Origin: Rhea pennata
Taxonomy: Eukaryota; Chordata; Aves; Rheiformes; Rheidae
Direction: 5' to 3'
DNA: 64,000 bases
Assembly: GCF_028389875.1 (NCBI RefSeq)
Contig: NC_084663.1
Span: 13,654,666 to 13,718,665 of the forward strand
This document shows positions 13,801 through 28,469 of this stretch, piece by piece (the stretch's first letter is position 1; each line of letters starts with the position of its first letter). The translations under genes were made by a program, and so were the position numbers. A model generated the notes under the pieces. The model was not told the DNA's origin. It made no database searches and saw only the letters and a list, made by a program, of their open reading frames with translations.

Positions 13801-16800
13801 GGGCTTGCTGAGCTTGACTGATGCCAAGAGATGCTATACAGCAAGATATCCAGAAGGCACTTAACAGTGGCTCAGCAGCCAGCTTCCCAGATCAACTGCT
13901 TCTTCCAAACAGTCTACCCCTTCCGTAGTATTTCATCCCTGGTTATGTAGCTGATTCTCCACTGATTTGCCAAGCTCTTGAAATTCTATTTCTTAGATAT
14001 CTGGTCTCCCCATGCATTGCATTAGGAGTTTTGGTTCTTTGGTGAACAGTCTTGCTAGTTCAGCTAGGCAGAAGCTAGTACGGTTGGCTTTACCTGGATT
14101 CAGAAAAGGCACTGGAAAAAATCAAGCATGAAAATACTGAGAGCTATTAAAACAAAGACACCACCATTTGGAAGCACACACAGCACAGACCCCCAGAAAT
14201 GGAGAGCATATTTGCAGGAAATATCACTGAAAGCTCTTCTCTGTTCACGCTCTTCCCTATACAGCAACTACTGAAGATACAGACTCTTACCTGACCTAAT
14301 ACGAACAGCTTGATGTTCTAATTGCAACGAGTAGAAGGCCAAACATTTTAAAGGCTTGGCTCTCAGAACGTAAAATTCATGGAAAGTCAATTGAACTTAG
14401 ACTCTGATTTTTAAATTAGAGGAGTAAGTTGTAGAATTGTGGCAAGACACATGCCAACAGGTCAAATTTCTGAGTAATACTATTTATTTCTTTGGAATAG
14501 CAATCCCACAACTCTCCTTAGCGGTTCTTATACATACCTTCGGACAACCAGCTATGTTGACAGATGTAAGTTTGTGGCAGTGAAATGCCAAAGCTTTCAC
14601 AGTTTCATCCGTCAGCTGAGGGCAGTAAGAGACATGACAATATTCTAGGTGTTTTGTGTCTTGGCAGAACTCCTGAAAGAGTGACAGAGATCATTCCTTG
14701 GTGATATACCTACTCTACTTTTCTCAATTTATAATACATTTACATTAATCCTTTGATACACTTCAAGCACTTCAGTTGGTTTTTGTATCCTTTACTATCA
14801 GTGAAGTCACTCAGCTATAGGCTGTAAATTCCCTGGGAATAGAAGAGATGTATGAAGAGGTCATTTTCCATCTCTGACCCTGATGCATTACAGTATGTGT
14901 TCATTAGACTAAAATTTATGCAGCTTTGACTATATATCAAAATATGTTGAATTTGTGTCCTTTAAAATGAGCACAACCCAAAACCTAACAGTCTGTGCTC
15001 AAAGGATCAGTCTCCAAGACATATATTCTACTGTCTGCAAATGCCCATTTTTGTGCATATTAACAGAGATTTTTTTTTTTTTTTGTCAAAGTGAACAAGC
15101 AATTGTATCTGTACAAATACTATTATTTTCTTGAAAGGAATGGGTAAGGATTTCAGGACTGTCACTTAGGAATATTCTAGATTCTGATTTGCAAAGTGAA
15201 ATTCAGGGCAGCTCACTGCAGCTGATGTGCCAATAGTCTCCGGTAATTATTGCTATGATAGCTGTGGAGTGCAATGTCTATCCTTGTTTTTAGAGCTACT
15301 AAGCACCTGTAGAGCTCACTGACTTAAATTTCAGTACCTTTGTAACTCAGGTATTAGTTTTTTCAAACACTCCATAAAACAGAAATAACTTTTGAAAATA
15401 TCAAGCTCATAGATCAGTGACTCAGTTTCCCAGCCTGTAAAATGGAGCTGAGATAATTTCACACAAGTTATGAAGCTTGCAAGAACTGCTTACAAAACAT
15501 TTTCGAGACCTGCAGATGGCAAGTGATAAATAGGCATAAGGTTTACTATTAAGACATTCCAGCTTCTGTATGATTTCTTGAATTTTTGCATTAATACCTA
15601 CTCCATGCAATCTACCAGGCCAACTAAAAAGACCAAAGGGACAATTTGACCAGTTCAAGGTGTTGATGTATTTTTCATCTATATTTGATACTTGCACCTC
15701 TGAAGTGTGACCATATGAACCAAAGCATTTGACAAAAATTACATTAAAGTATGTATTTTAAACAGTATTTCAGAGCAGCCCACATACATTCTTGCTTCCC
15801 CTGAAACGCAGGTGGACGTAACTTTGAGATACTATGCATGGTTCTTTGCAATGAAACTTCTATGAAAGGCCACACAGATTCAGAAAAGACATTTTTCTCC
15901 TTTGCACTCTGAAACTTTGTCAATCTTTTTGACTACATCTTTTTCAAACACAGAGTGTTCACTTGCAGGCCCCCAAAGAGAAGGAGAAGGTAGAGGTATG
16001 CTGTAATTTTGTGTTTGTGGGCAATCAGCCGTTGCTAGCCTCCAGGGCTGCTCCTTACTTCTAAGGTAGCTCAGCGTGGAACCTTTCTCCTTAAGGGACA
16101 ACAGATTTGTGAACTCAAGCAGCAAACCATCAAAAGAAGACAGTATTTCTTCACTTAATAATGCCATGATGTGAGTATTCTGTCCAACAGCAGGACATTT
16201 TGTGGTTCAAGCAAGTTTTAGCTTCAGTGAGTATTGCCCCTCTAAGGTTGTCGGCTGGGACCGGCTCCAAGATATCAGACCTTAAATCTGTCACTAAGCG
16301 GATCTTTCAGGCTTGCTAATCATGGCATAAGGCCAGTGTAATCTGACAATTTTTGGCATGGAAATTTTACTTCTATAGAGGAAAAGAAGGAAATAATTAC
16401 GTAGCAGACCGAATTAAAATGCTGATTGCTTGAAGCTTTTTAGAAGTTTCTAGAAGTAGTCCTGAGGCAAAGCGAGTAAGGACTACATGGCTGCATAACA
16501 GACGTGCATGCACCCAGAGACATACAAATGCATACAAATTCTGAAGAAAAGTCCACAGTAGTCAGACTATTGCCTCTGACACATAGCTATTTTTCCTTAC
16601 TTAAACCAGCAACTCGCTGAGGCACTAAAATATGCCTGATCACTGTAAATGTTAGCTTTTTGATGACCAGAACTTGTGAGCGAGTTTCACGAGTTTTACA
16701 TGAATAGATGCAAAGAAGCTTACTGTCTGAAATTTATTTCATGGACCAGATTTTTAGAACACTTCTTTGGTGTCCTAGCTCTAATTTCTTTTTTTTTTTT

Positions 16801-19800
16801 TTTTTCTATCTATTAGTACAGATGTACTAAAGCAGTGCTTCTTGGGTTTGGGGGTTCTTGTTTTATTCTACTACATACCAGAATGTGAACAATTCAACCT
16901 AAGATGGTCAGAATGGACAATTCAGGGTTTATAAAAAATGGCTTCTGTACCTTTCCTATTTTAATCACAGCTTTACAGGGTGTTACTGCAATACAGAAAC
17001 ATTCTGAACTCTCAGTAAGAGAATTTTTTTATCTGCATGTAAGAGAACCTCAACTCCCTTCAGAATTTGGCCTCAAATGTGATGACTTAGTCACTGCATT
17101 CTCAGCTAGGGTATGTAGCACAAGCTGAAGCCAAGACTGCAATGCTTGTATGGTACTTTTATCTTGTTTTTACTGATACAGTTTGTCTACGTACACATTT
17201 AAAGTATCCTTCAAAGCTGGGCTCTGAATTGCTCCTAACTTGAAGACAACCCCTACGTTGGTTTGCAAACACCACTATTTGCTCAAGTCGAGATTTTTAT
17301 AAATTGTCAGATTAGGTGAAAACACTGAAAAGTGTTTTAATGAACTACTCAGCATCTTTAGATTCTCAGTGCTTTCTAGAATCAATTTTAGTAATGAAAG
17401 AAATCTTGGCAGCTTTACACATGTAATGTAATATGAAAATAGATACAGAAAACCTTGCTATCTCCTTAGCTTGAATCCTTTTAATTCTAACTGAATGAAC
17501 TTAATATTCTGGGGAGAGGATCTACACAGGGCTTTCAGGTTAGCTGCCACAACATGCAATGCTGCCGTTCTGCAGAACTGTCACCAATCGCTGACAGAAC
17601 AAAATACGTGATCAACGGTGAAAGTGATAGCAAAAACAAATTAAAAGTGTTTTGGGTCTATGTGTACAGAGTGTTAATGCCAAAATAAGAAAAGGCAAAA
17701 GCATACGAGATACGGGGTTGGGATCCAAGCTGTTGTTAATGCGTTTAATTACGTGATCCGATTCCAATTGCTCGTGACTGCGTCAGACTTCAGCATGCTG
17801 GCCTTTTGAAATTGTATTTGCTGTGAACTTGACTAAAATTGAATTATTCTGGAAAAACAATTTGCATATTTGCAAAAGCAGGTAAATGACATTTTTTTTC
17901 AAAGGTAAAAAACATTTCTTATGAAAAGCTGTGGCATTTCTCCTGCTGCAGTAGAGCTGTAGCTCAAGATTTCACCAGAAACAACGTCTTTGTCAAGGAG
18001 ACTAGAACTATAGGGCTATGTTTCTATTGGTAATGTTAGCAGTACCTGGGCACAAGTTTGATCAGCCATACTGATTAAATTATTAGCATGCTCTCTGATA
18101 GAAGTAGGCTGAAAGTTGTGCCATGCCAGCTGGCCTCAGGCTACCAAATGTTTCCTAGCCCATTTTGCTTACTAGTAGTGAGATGACTAGTAAGGGAAAA
18201 AGGCTTAAAGTAGAGGATAGGACACTGAGACTGACACTGCAATGAAAGTCTAAAGATTGCAGTCTGAAAGAAGAATGACACAAATATCCTTAGAGGCAAG
18301 AGAGAAGAAACAAGCTGGACAGAAATGAACAGGAAGAGCCACCTGGCAGTGCTTGGAAAGAGAAAATCGGCTGAAAGGACAGTGCTCACGGAAGTGTCCT
18401 CCCATTAAAAACTGAAACAAAACCAGCATCTCCAAATCCTGCCATTCTTCTGCTGGTAGCACTTACATGTAAAACCCACTTAAATGTCCCTCTCATCTCT
18501 AGTGCTTCTATACATGGAATTCAAAACCAGGAACTAGAATCAGCTGGTCTGAAATGGCTAACAATGTATGGAAATGTAAAGATGATATCATGCCATGGCC
18601 TATCAAATTCTGAAGTGTCTGGGGTTTTTAACAACAGAAATGTTATAAACAAAACCTTTAAAGTGTCATCATTATAGTCACAAAGCCAAGCTTTCAAAAA
18701 CTAGGATTTGCTTTTGGAACTTTCATTTGGGCCTTTTGTGAATATGTATGAATATTCAATTTTTCATTATTTGCTTCCGAAGTCTTTTTCATAGCCTTAC
18801 TGACTTAATTCAGTGCTAAGGATGGACCTATTCCAGGAAAGAATCAGGATTCTTAAGTTTCTGTAGCTTATTTATTACAGAAGTTAGACAGCATACAAGG
18901 ACTCAAAGCGAGACGCTGTGAGAAGAAAAGGACAGACTGATCATTGAGACACCAGAACCCTCTCTTGGGATACCAAATTTTGTCTCCTCTCATCCAAAAC
19001 ATTTTTCCTTGTGCTGCTGGCCTAAGTCATTTACAGTAAATATTGCACAGGTGCTTAAAAACTTCATTCTTCATGTTCTCTGTGCCCAGTGTCAGATGCT
19101 GATACTAAATTTATATTGGCAATTGAGGGAAATGGAGTCTTGCTTGCTCTCTTCATCTCTCTATTCCTGGTTCTACATCTATGACTATGATCTCCAGAGG
19201 TGTTGTGAAGGTAAAAGTGATGTTTGCAAAATGTTCAGCCACTACAAAGAGATGAATACCGTAAGAAGAAAACAAAATCATTTTCTAACTTACATGCACA
19301 ATTTTAATTCTGTGTAGATAGCACCTGAGGACACCAAAGCATCAATGAAAATACAAAATACTGAATTGCTGTTTTTTAGGTGAGCATCATCTGAGTTATG
19401 AATGAGTACAGATCCTATTTACAAATATGTGATCATATAACCAGTTATATATTGTAATGCCTCGGTACAATACATACTGGAACTTTCTGCAGTTTACTTT
19501 GACAGCATTAATAAAGAAGTACTCGTAATATACATTTTATTTTCACATAATTCAAATACTTTTTATATAACCAAAGAATTAACAAGATGTGCAGTGTATA
19601 ATGGGGTAACTTTCTACAAAGTTTCCATAAACACATACCTTTAGATTCAACTTACAAAAAAGGACTTAACATTTCTTTTCAGGGCAATTCCTTAGCTTTT
19701 GTTCTTTCTCCTGCCCTTCCTAAATCCCTGACAACATGGCTCCTATAACTGCTATATCTTCATGTTCTCCAATCCTCAGGAAGCTCAAGTTCATATTGCA

Positions 19801-22800
19801 TATGGGGGAAGTGTGAAAACTTTTTTCCATATTCTTTTTTAGAGCTTATTTTATGTGATGAAACATTTACTGAAAAAAACTCTTAGCCATAAGCCACAGC
19901 ACAATGCAAAAGTGAATATTCTGTTCTGAAAACTGGCTCTATGCTCACTTTCAGTGAGATATACACAAGGTGTATGTACTTGGTCATTATTTTGTTTAAA
20001 AACATGGAACTTTACACAGAACATTCAAGAAAGGCCAGTCAGAATTACACCTAAAGAAGCAAATTCTAATGGCCTGACATGTATTGAGGCTAACAAGATT
20101 CAATCCAGATGCATCCCTTGTGGTGCAGCAAGGACTGACTCATTCTTATAATATATGGCTATAAAATGATGGATGTTGGAGCTTTATAATGGAAAAAAAT
20201 GTAGAAGCTGAAAACTGGGATTACATGATGGCATTGCCTGTACTTGCAGTCTTAAGATCTGCAAATGTTTATGGGCATGAAACTAGTATCATTAAACAAA
20301 ATGATTTAAACATTTCTGTAATGTGGTTAGGAACAGCTCTCAATTATAGATAAAAGTGTTCTTATTTGGACGTAAATACCTCACTTCTTCCTAACAAGAC
20401 AAATTTTTCTTTCTTGTAAAAAGTTACTAATTAATGTTTATTTATTATAAATAAACATTATTCTCAAACACAAAGCAGTAAATCTATGCAATTATACTGA
20501 ATTTGTCAAGTCTCCAAACAAATTTAGGTAAACTTTAAGCACACAAAATATCTGGTGATAAGGAATTTCACAGCTTAACTATGCATTTTGGAAAGAGCCA
20601 TCTCCTTTTGTTTCTTCTCAGTTTTCAAACTAAGTTCACTTCATGCCCACTAGATTATATATTGCAGTGAACAGCAAGAAATTAATCCCTATCTACCCTT
20701 TTCATGGCACTTATGACTGTACAGATCTCAGCTGTATTCCCTCCTTTCCGGACTGCAGGTTCCTAGCCTGCCTAGCTGCTCCTTATATGGGCAGTGCTCC
20801 GTACCTCTGATCATCCTTATTATCCTCTCTGAATCTTTTCCAGTTTCCACTTCAGTGCTTTATCCATAAAAAGAATTATAGTAACACAGAATAACTGATT
20901 TTACCAAAACAAGATAATGAGTGCTAGTAAATCAGAATTTAATATGTAGTAACTGCTGTGATCATTCTGTAAGTATGATAAATACTTGGATGGGAAATCT
21001 CATCATTAACATTGATTTAAAAAAGCAACAAATATAAAACAATTTATAAACATTGTAAAATAGAGCTCAAATACTGTATGTGTATTAGTATTAATATTTC
21101 AATGATAATTACTAAATATTCAATAGAAAAAATATTTTGTCACTGTGTGACTTTATAACTTATCATGAATTTAAATAATTCTTTACACAGTAACTTCAAA
21201 TTTTAGGTTGACTTTTTAGAATTTAATTACTTTCCTGTCTCATAACTTTATAAAGATTATTGGCCCTGGTAAATGTCTAAGTTTATAGGCCACAACTGAG
21301 GTCAGAACACTAAAAGATGCATATTTCAAATTAATCTTTTATATTTTAAGAATGATATCTAGCTTTATAGTGTTCAGAGCCAAGATTAAATTTCAAAACC
21401 ACAATACTTAATAATCATTTTAGAAAGGAAAACAATGGAAAAAATGCAGTTTAGTGAAATTTAGCAGTTGGTTCTTTGTGAACATGATGAGATCTTAAGA
21501 ATAAGTGAGTAATTCAAATATCTATCTTAAAATACATTGCATTTGATGTTTTCATGGGATGCTTAAACAGGTCTTTTTGAAACAACTACTTAGTGGTTTA
21601 TGCTATTTTCCCCATATAATAGCTAAGAAATCCGCTCAATTTGTAGAGGATGCATATGCATTTCTTATTTAAGGATGTTCCATTATTTTTTATGATCTTA
21701 ACTGGTAAGAAATATACCATTAGAGGAAAGTATTGAGAAATATTTTTGTGTCAATACAAGATAATGATGTGTGAAAAAATAGCAGCAGCACATGAAGCAT
21801 CAAGTGCAACAGACTAAAGGGAATTTAACTGCTCCATTGCACTAGATGTGCTCAGCCAAGCAATCACGGCATTCAATTCATCGCTGACTAAAAAAGCACA
21901 AAGTGAGCAAGACCTGAAAGCCCACACTAGTAATTGGAAAAATACATTTTAAATAGCATTAGTAGAGGATCTGTAGTGCAAGGGAGAAACAATAGTAACA
22001 GCAATTTAGATTGTAACTTGTCCTGTACAAATCAGTAGGAAGTCAGATTCTTGTAGTCTAAATGAAATAAACAGCAAGGCAAGCCAGTAAGTAACATGCG
22101 AAAGCCAGATTGCACGGGGCCAGTACAGCATGGAAAGCTAGAAACTTTCTGTGATTTTTGCCATCATGTACTAGCTCAGAGTATTGAAAATCATGTCTTG
22201 CTCTTACGATGGAAAGGATTCAACCTGCCATTCTTAAAGTGATCGGAATAACATACAGGGGAATCTGCCTTAGTCTGTTACCAATCTCAAACGAAAGACA
22301 CATGTAAAGCAATTTTACCTATGTCTGGATAGAGCCTATAACGATTTCAATAACAAAATTATCAATCATTTTACTTTGGCGTTCATTTTGGCATTCTAAT
22401 TTGACAGAAATTTAGTTGTGTACACACACAAAAGTAAGAAAAAAAGGAAGCGAAATAAGACAAAATTGACAGAGATAAAGTTTAGATTACTAGATAAATC
22501 AAAGAAATTAAGATGAGGAATAAGGGGAGACAAAGAGAAGATCCAAGCCAGGAAAGAGCTGAGTAAGTGTCTGAAAATAAAGTCTCTGTCTTTAAAAAGA
22601 ATACGTAAAAGGTCAGGAAGCCAGAAAAGCGTATAAAATGGAAAAGAGAAATTCATGACACAGTGTGAAAACACAATTTTTTGCTGCCATATTTTGGATT
22701 CACTAAAATAAAAAAATAGTAAATGAGGTTAAAGGAAAGGGGAGAATTTAAGAGTCACTACAGAGGGACAGAATTCAAGACATTTAAATTCACAATAAAA

Positions 22801-23058
22801 CAGAAGGAATGAAGGGGGAGAACCATTTGTAAGACTGAATGCAGAATAAAGTAATAAAGAATGAATGATGGGAGATAATGACATACAGAGTAAAATAAGA
22901 TCAGTTTTGGATACAGTTAATTTCAAGAAACTGAGAGGCTTCCAGAAAATTTTTAAAAAGAGGTGAAGTTTTACCTGAATCCCAGTATCGCTGATGTTTT
23001 GGCATTCTGATATAGAAAGTTCCTTTATTTTTCCACTGCAGCCAAGGGCTCTCAAACC

Positions 23059-23092
<34 letters not shown>

Positions 23093-26000
23093 AGAAAAAT
23101 CAATCTTAAAAATCAATACATAAAATTTTATGTAATTACATTTAATAGGTTAAAATGGTCAAGTATATCCAATGCTTGTATATTAAAGCCTCTAAGAATT
23201 ACAGTACCTTTTAAGACATTAGAAAACAATCCTTGAGAATATCCCCAAAACATTATCTATTTTTTACAAAGGAAAAGGAGAATTGGAGATGTTATGCACA
23301 TGCATTGCCCAAAGTCCCACAAAAATTTAATTGTGGGAACTATGGACCAGATTTCTCTCCTTCACAAACGCTTCCTTTATGTTTCCATTCTCACATAGTC
23401 AAAAATAAATCCTGTATTGGTTGGCATTTTTCTTACAATCAAACTAGAAGCAGTTCTCATTATTGACTAGTTAAGCTCAGATTCTTAAATGTTTATTTAA
23501 AAGGACTTTCCTGGATCCACCAGAATCTATTAGAATAGTAAGTCTTATTTTAACCATCTCTATTTGGAACAAATAAATGCAAGGCTCTTATGCACAGCCT
23601 TTACTTCAGCACACTGCATGTATTTTATCCTCATTTTTGCTTGAAGCACACAAGGGTTAATTATATGTAGAAATAACTCAATGGAAAAGGTAAAATACTG
23701 TATTTTCCTATCTATTCAGAATGAAAGAAATTAAGAAAAGTAGTATAATGTGAAATACTTCCACAGGACACAAATCAGTACTGTCATAAAGCAAGATACA
23801 TTTGCGTATCTCCTTCAAAATTTGGAGTTTTAAAAACAATTTTTCTCATGCAATCTGTTTTTGTTTTGGTGGGAAGAAGAAATTTGCTACAGCCACATAA
23901 TATGTTAGATTTCCCCATAGTGAGGCCCATATGGCTGCAGCTAAGGCACAAGGCCGTATTTGCAACGATGCAGTCACATTCGCATAGGTATTCCACACTA
24001 CTCAAGACAACAGGGAGGTGATAACTTTGGTAAACCCCCATCTTAGGAGTGCAAAAGGATCAGAAGATGCTTCGTGCTTTCTTGCTTGTTCACCTGGAAA
24101 CGGGACCAGGTTCTGGTCCTAAACTCTCTAATCTGAAGAACTGCATATTCTGAAACTGAAGACTTCTAAAAAGTATTTTAATATTCACAGCAGAAGGTAC
24201 GTGTGCTTCATATCAATAGAGCAAACTTTACTGAAAACGTTGTAGCTTCATTCTATAGATTTAATAAATTATCTATAATTAGGCAGCCAACAGTACTGCT
24301 CAGACAGGAAATATCTTCTTGAAAAAACAAGCATGTGTAAATAGTGTCTGGAATCCAGATGTGGCCATTTTAACAATAATGTTAGAAAAGTTGGCTGGAG
24401 TTCAAGTTTTGCAAATTCCTGGAATCTCACAGGCTGAATAAAAACAAAAAATGGAATAATGAAAAAGATTTCCAATCCTGACTACTGTTGAAAACAAAGA
24501 AATTTGCATTTTTCTCAACACACACCATATGTTGACATATATGGTGACTATTACTTTCAAAAGCTTCATGAACATCTGTAGATTTCCGGGGTTTGTTGAC
24601 CAAACCATCCCTGTTCAGGACAAGAAATAATCGTGTGTTTCATGATCATCCCCAAAAGAGTTTGTGTCAGAACTTACAAGGACATTGAGAGTGCAGCTTT
24701 ATAAGCATAATTTCTTCCTGTAAAAGTAGCACCACTTTACTGTACTTGATAATTAAAGAACATTATAAATACTTTTTGCTATATGATGACAAAACCTGGT
24801 ATCAACTCAAAGCTAATTTATAATCATTTTATCTGACTACAGTGACTCTGGGTTATAGTACATCTACATAGTAGCATGTGCAACTATTTTTTACAATAAA
24901 ACTCAAGGGCTCATTTGAGATGTTTCATTAATATGACCAAATTTGACGTGGCAAAGAGTGAAGCCGTCAAAGGGAAGGAATACCAGTATGAATTTAATTG
25001 TCAATTACATAGAAAAACTATGAAACTTTTACCTTTCTAACAATAAACCCTTTCAACCAAGTTCTACACATGAAATCTAATCTATATGAAAATTTTAACT
25101 ATTATTTTTAAATCTACCATATGTGTAAAGTAGGCAATTATCACTAATTCTATTAGGCTGATTTATTCATAAGTATTTCCTTATAAACAACGTCAAGGAT
25201 CCCCACCCAGCATTCTGACCTATTTCTGAGACTTTTATCTTCTATACTAAGCCTCCAGACATTTGTGAAAGATATGGTCTGAACTATCATATTATCATTG
25301 GAATTCCTGGAGATAGATGCTAGCAAAACAGACACTATGCAGCATACAGAATATGTTCACCTACTCTAATGTGCTTCTAAAAAAATCCTTCCTCTTTAAC
25401 ACAAAGAAATGACCCCATCTATCTTGGAGAAATCTTTCATTGCCATGGAGAAAAGGGAAGACTTTGTCCTACATCTTTTGTACAGCACATGTATTAGTAC
25501 TTCTAATTTAGAAAACACCTTGAAAAGAAATTTCTTAGTCTTCTCCAATAGCTGATTTTTTTCAAGTGATTGAGTTACGTATTTTCATCATGTTTCATTT
25601 ACTTCATTATTTGAGACATACAGTCATGTGCAGAGCATCATTTATTATTAGTTCATATAGGTTTTGTTTTTGTAGATGAGAAAGTGATCATTTCCTGTAC
25701 CAGCTGGTGAGGGTCTTCACTTCCTACAGCCAAAAGTCATCTGAGGCTATGGCATACCAAAGGACAACTTTTTATTATTTATGTCCACAAGCTGCCAAGC
25801 TGTGCCTTTCAACTGCAGACTGCAATGAATGTATTCTCTCTCACTAACAATAACCACGTGCTATATTTTTTTCAACTTCTGAGATTTTGGTTCACATATC
25901 TCTTTGTAACCTTAAAGGTCAGCATCTGTAATGTATCTTTCTTTGTCTTTATGTTCCAGACAAATACAGATGTCACTTCTCGTTCATTCCCCAAATAAAA

Positions 26001-28411
26001 CAGATTGACCTCAAAGTGACTCCAGTACTGGAAGATAGTTCTTTAGAGGCATCTTCCACCTTCTATATGCAAATCATTTAATTACAAATGACTCAGCTCA
26101 TCCTCTAAAATGTTCCAATTTCTGCATAGATTAGCTACACAGGCACCAGTTCCATGGATCAAGCACTTACTGGAAGGGAAGAATGTACCTCACATCATAC
26201 AGTGACATTTTGCTTTTACATACTAGGTATAGACATTGTATTGGCCATCATTCAGATGTGATGATCATGGGATCTATGACTGAAATACTGTCTAGCTCAA
26301 CGGAGGGGACTCCAGCCTCAAGACTACTAGCGACTGATGCCTTGGACTTGAAAAAACAACAGCACACATTTGTGCTATTCTTTTCTCCAAGGCAGAAGGT
26401 GTCAATGCTGAAAGTAGAGAAGCAGCTTCTAAATCTAGATCATATAAGATCATGTTCTGTGGAGGAGACAGAATTTTACGGAGGGGATAGAAGGGAAAGA
26501 GAGAGAGTTCTCTAAGCAGGGGATACAGTGGCTAAAGCAGAAAAAAAGTTTTGGGCTCAGTGAATGGAATCACAGTTCTCCAAAGGCAGGGTATAAGCCC
26601 TTATAGACCTGTGCATGGTATGTCAGAGGATGGAGGCAAAATTGTCATATACTGAGACCCACACAGTGAATGTACCTACATCTAAGTACTTGAAGAAGAA
26701 GGATGGCTTCAAATATAGAATAGCTAACCAAAGCCAGAGTGATCTGTAAAGACTATCTAGAGTAAGTGCTGTAATCGAAGGCACAACTGCAACACACTCA
26801 GATGTACCCAAAACTAGTTTTACACTAGCTAGAACAGATGCTATTAACAATACATATGTGTCAGAATAAAGCTCAGTGTCAGATAGCAAAGGCCTTCTGG
26901 AAAATTGGTAAGTCCTTAAGCAAATAATCCACAATGGTGTTAGCTATTGCAGCTATAATGTTACCAATACTTGAGCTCATGGAAAGGTTGGTCAGACTTG
27001 GTTACAAGAACTGCAAAGACATGTTTTTTGCAGTTGTAGAAATCCCCCAGCATAACTTCCTGTGCAATGCACGCCAAAGTTAATTCCTATACCTCACCAA
27101 CCATTTGTGGCTAGACCAATCATAACTTATGAAATACAGTTGCAAATATTTCTTGATACTAAGCTCAGACGGCATAGCTTCTACTGTAACAAAACATTCT
27201 CTAAAAAAAATTGAGTACAATTTTCAACATTGCTGACTACTTTTAATTGCTATTGATTTCAGTTGGGATTAAAGGTATTAGCACATCTGGCATCAATTGT
27301 AATGACTCTCTAAGTGCTAGTATTTCCTATTTCTATGCAGATCTAAGCTTCCAGATCTTCAGGGCACATTCTCTCTTTCACTATTCCCCCGAGCAAACAA
27401 GACTGCAAACATCTGAATTTAGATCTCATTCAATATATTTTACTATTTCCTCTTCCTTGCCTTGGGAATGTGTTTCCTGTGTGTGATCTGTCACTCACTT
27501 TTCTTTGAAAATCAAATTTTACAGTCTCTTGCTGTTTCTGCCTAGTAGACCTGATAATAACTTTTTCTTCTCATCCTTTACAAAGTGCTTCCTCAGTCCT
27601 ACTGGTCTAACATCAAAATGTGGCACCAGGCTGCGGATTCAAGTCACCATAAAGCTGCAATCCACTGATGTTACAAAGCACTTACTGCAAATAACTCTGG
27701 GAAGAAAAAAATGTAACTTTTTTTCCCCTCAGGATCTATTTAGCAACTTATTATTAAAATACTAGTGAATATTTATGTTCCAGCCTGGCCTTCAGGACCA
27801 GCCATGATCACAGAATCATTGTGTACAAACACATCATAAAAGAAAGTAGGATTAACTGTTCATATTCCCATACAACCTCTACTGCAGCATTTCTAATGAT
27901 TATAAACTATCCTCAGCTAAAGAGTAACTACATATAGGCAGCATGCAAACAACCGGCGACTGCCTTAATGCCACAGATAAGTCTTCAGGAGGCATTTTAG
28001 CCAAAAGACAGAATGGGGCCCTAGATTATAACAAGAGAGAGAATTTCATGCACAGGAGTCACTGAAAGAAAATGTAGAAACAGCTGTGGCAGAAAATTTC
28101 TTCATATACTCAATTTCCTTTTAAAAGTGTATCAAGATTCTTTCAGTTTTTAAAACAGTTTACCTATTTTTTTATGTTTTAGGCTAGTTTATTCTCTCTT
28201 ATTGGTATACTGTACAAAATTCACCACAGATCTTAATGTAGGTTTCCCAAAGTCTACTTAGGGCAAAACTGGTCTTTTGTTTTTATTGCTAGATCATATG
28301 TATTTGTCAGGAGTCAATGAATTTACTTTAACAATTCCTTTAATTGTTCTTTGCTATGCTTTTTCTAACTGTCTGAATCCTGCTTAAGACACTTTCTGCA
28401 CATGTCCCAAC

Positions 28412-28469
<58 letters not shown>

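Larger units (their letters stand above)
14673..22974 (-). other. FBXL13 intron between visible exons 9 and 10 (8.3 kb)
   Basis: Contains short T runs at 15070-15084 and 16789-16805, the ancient CR1/L3 remnant at 20560-20860 and the 13-bp inverted repeat at 20432. A stretch at 17560-17900 has homeobox- and octamer-like words (see findings). Confidence 0.85.

Noticed and set aside
26183..26515. 110-codon plus-strand open frame in an FBXL13 intron
   Set aside because: No recognisable domain. Expected by chance in 64 kb.
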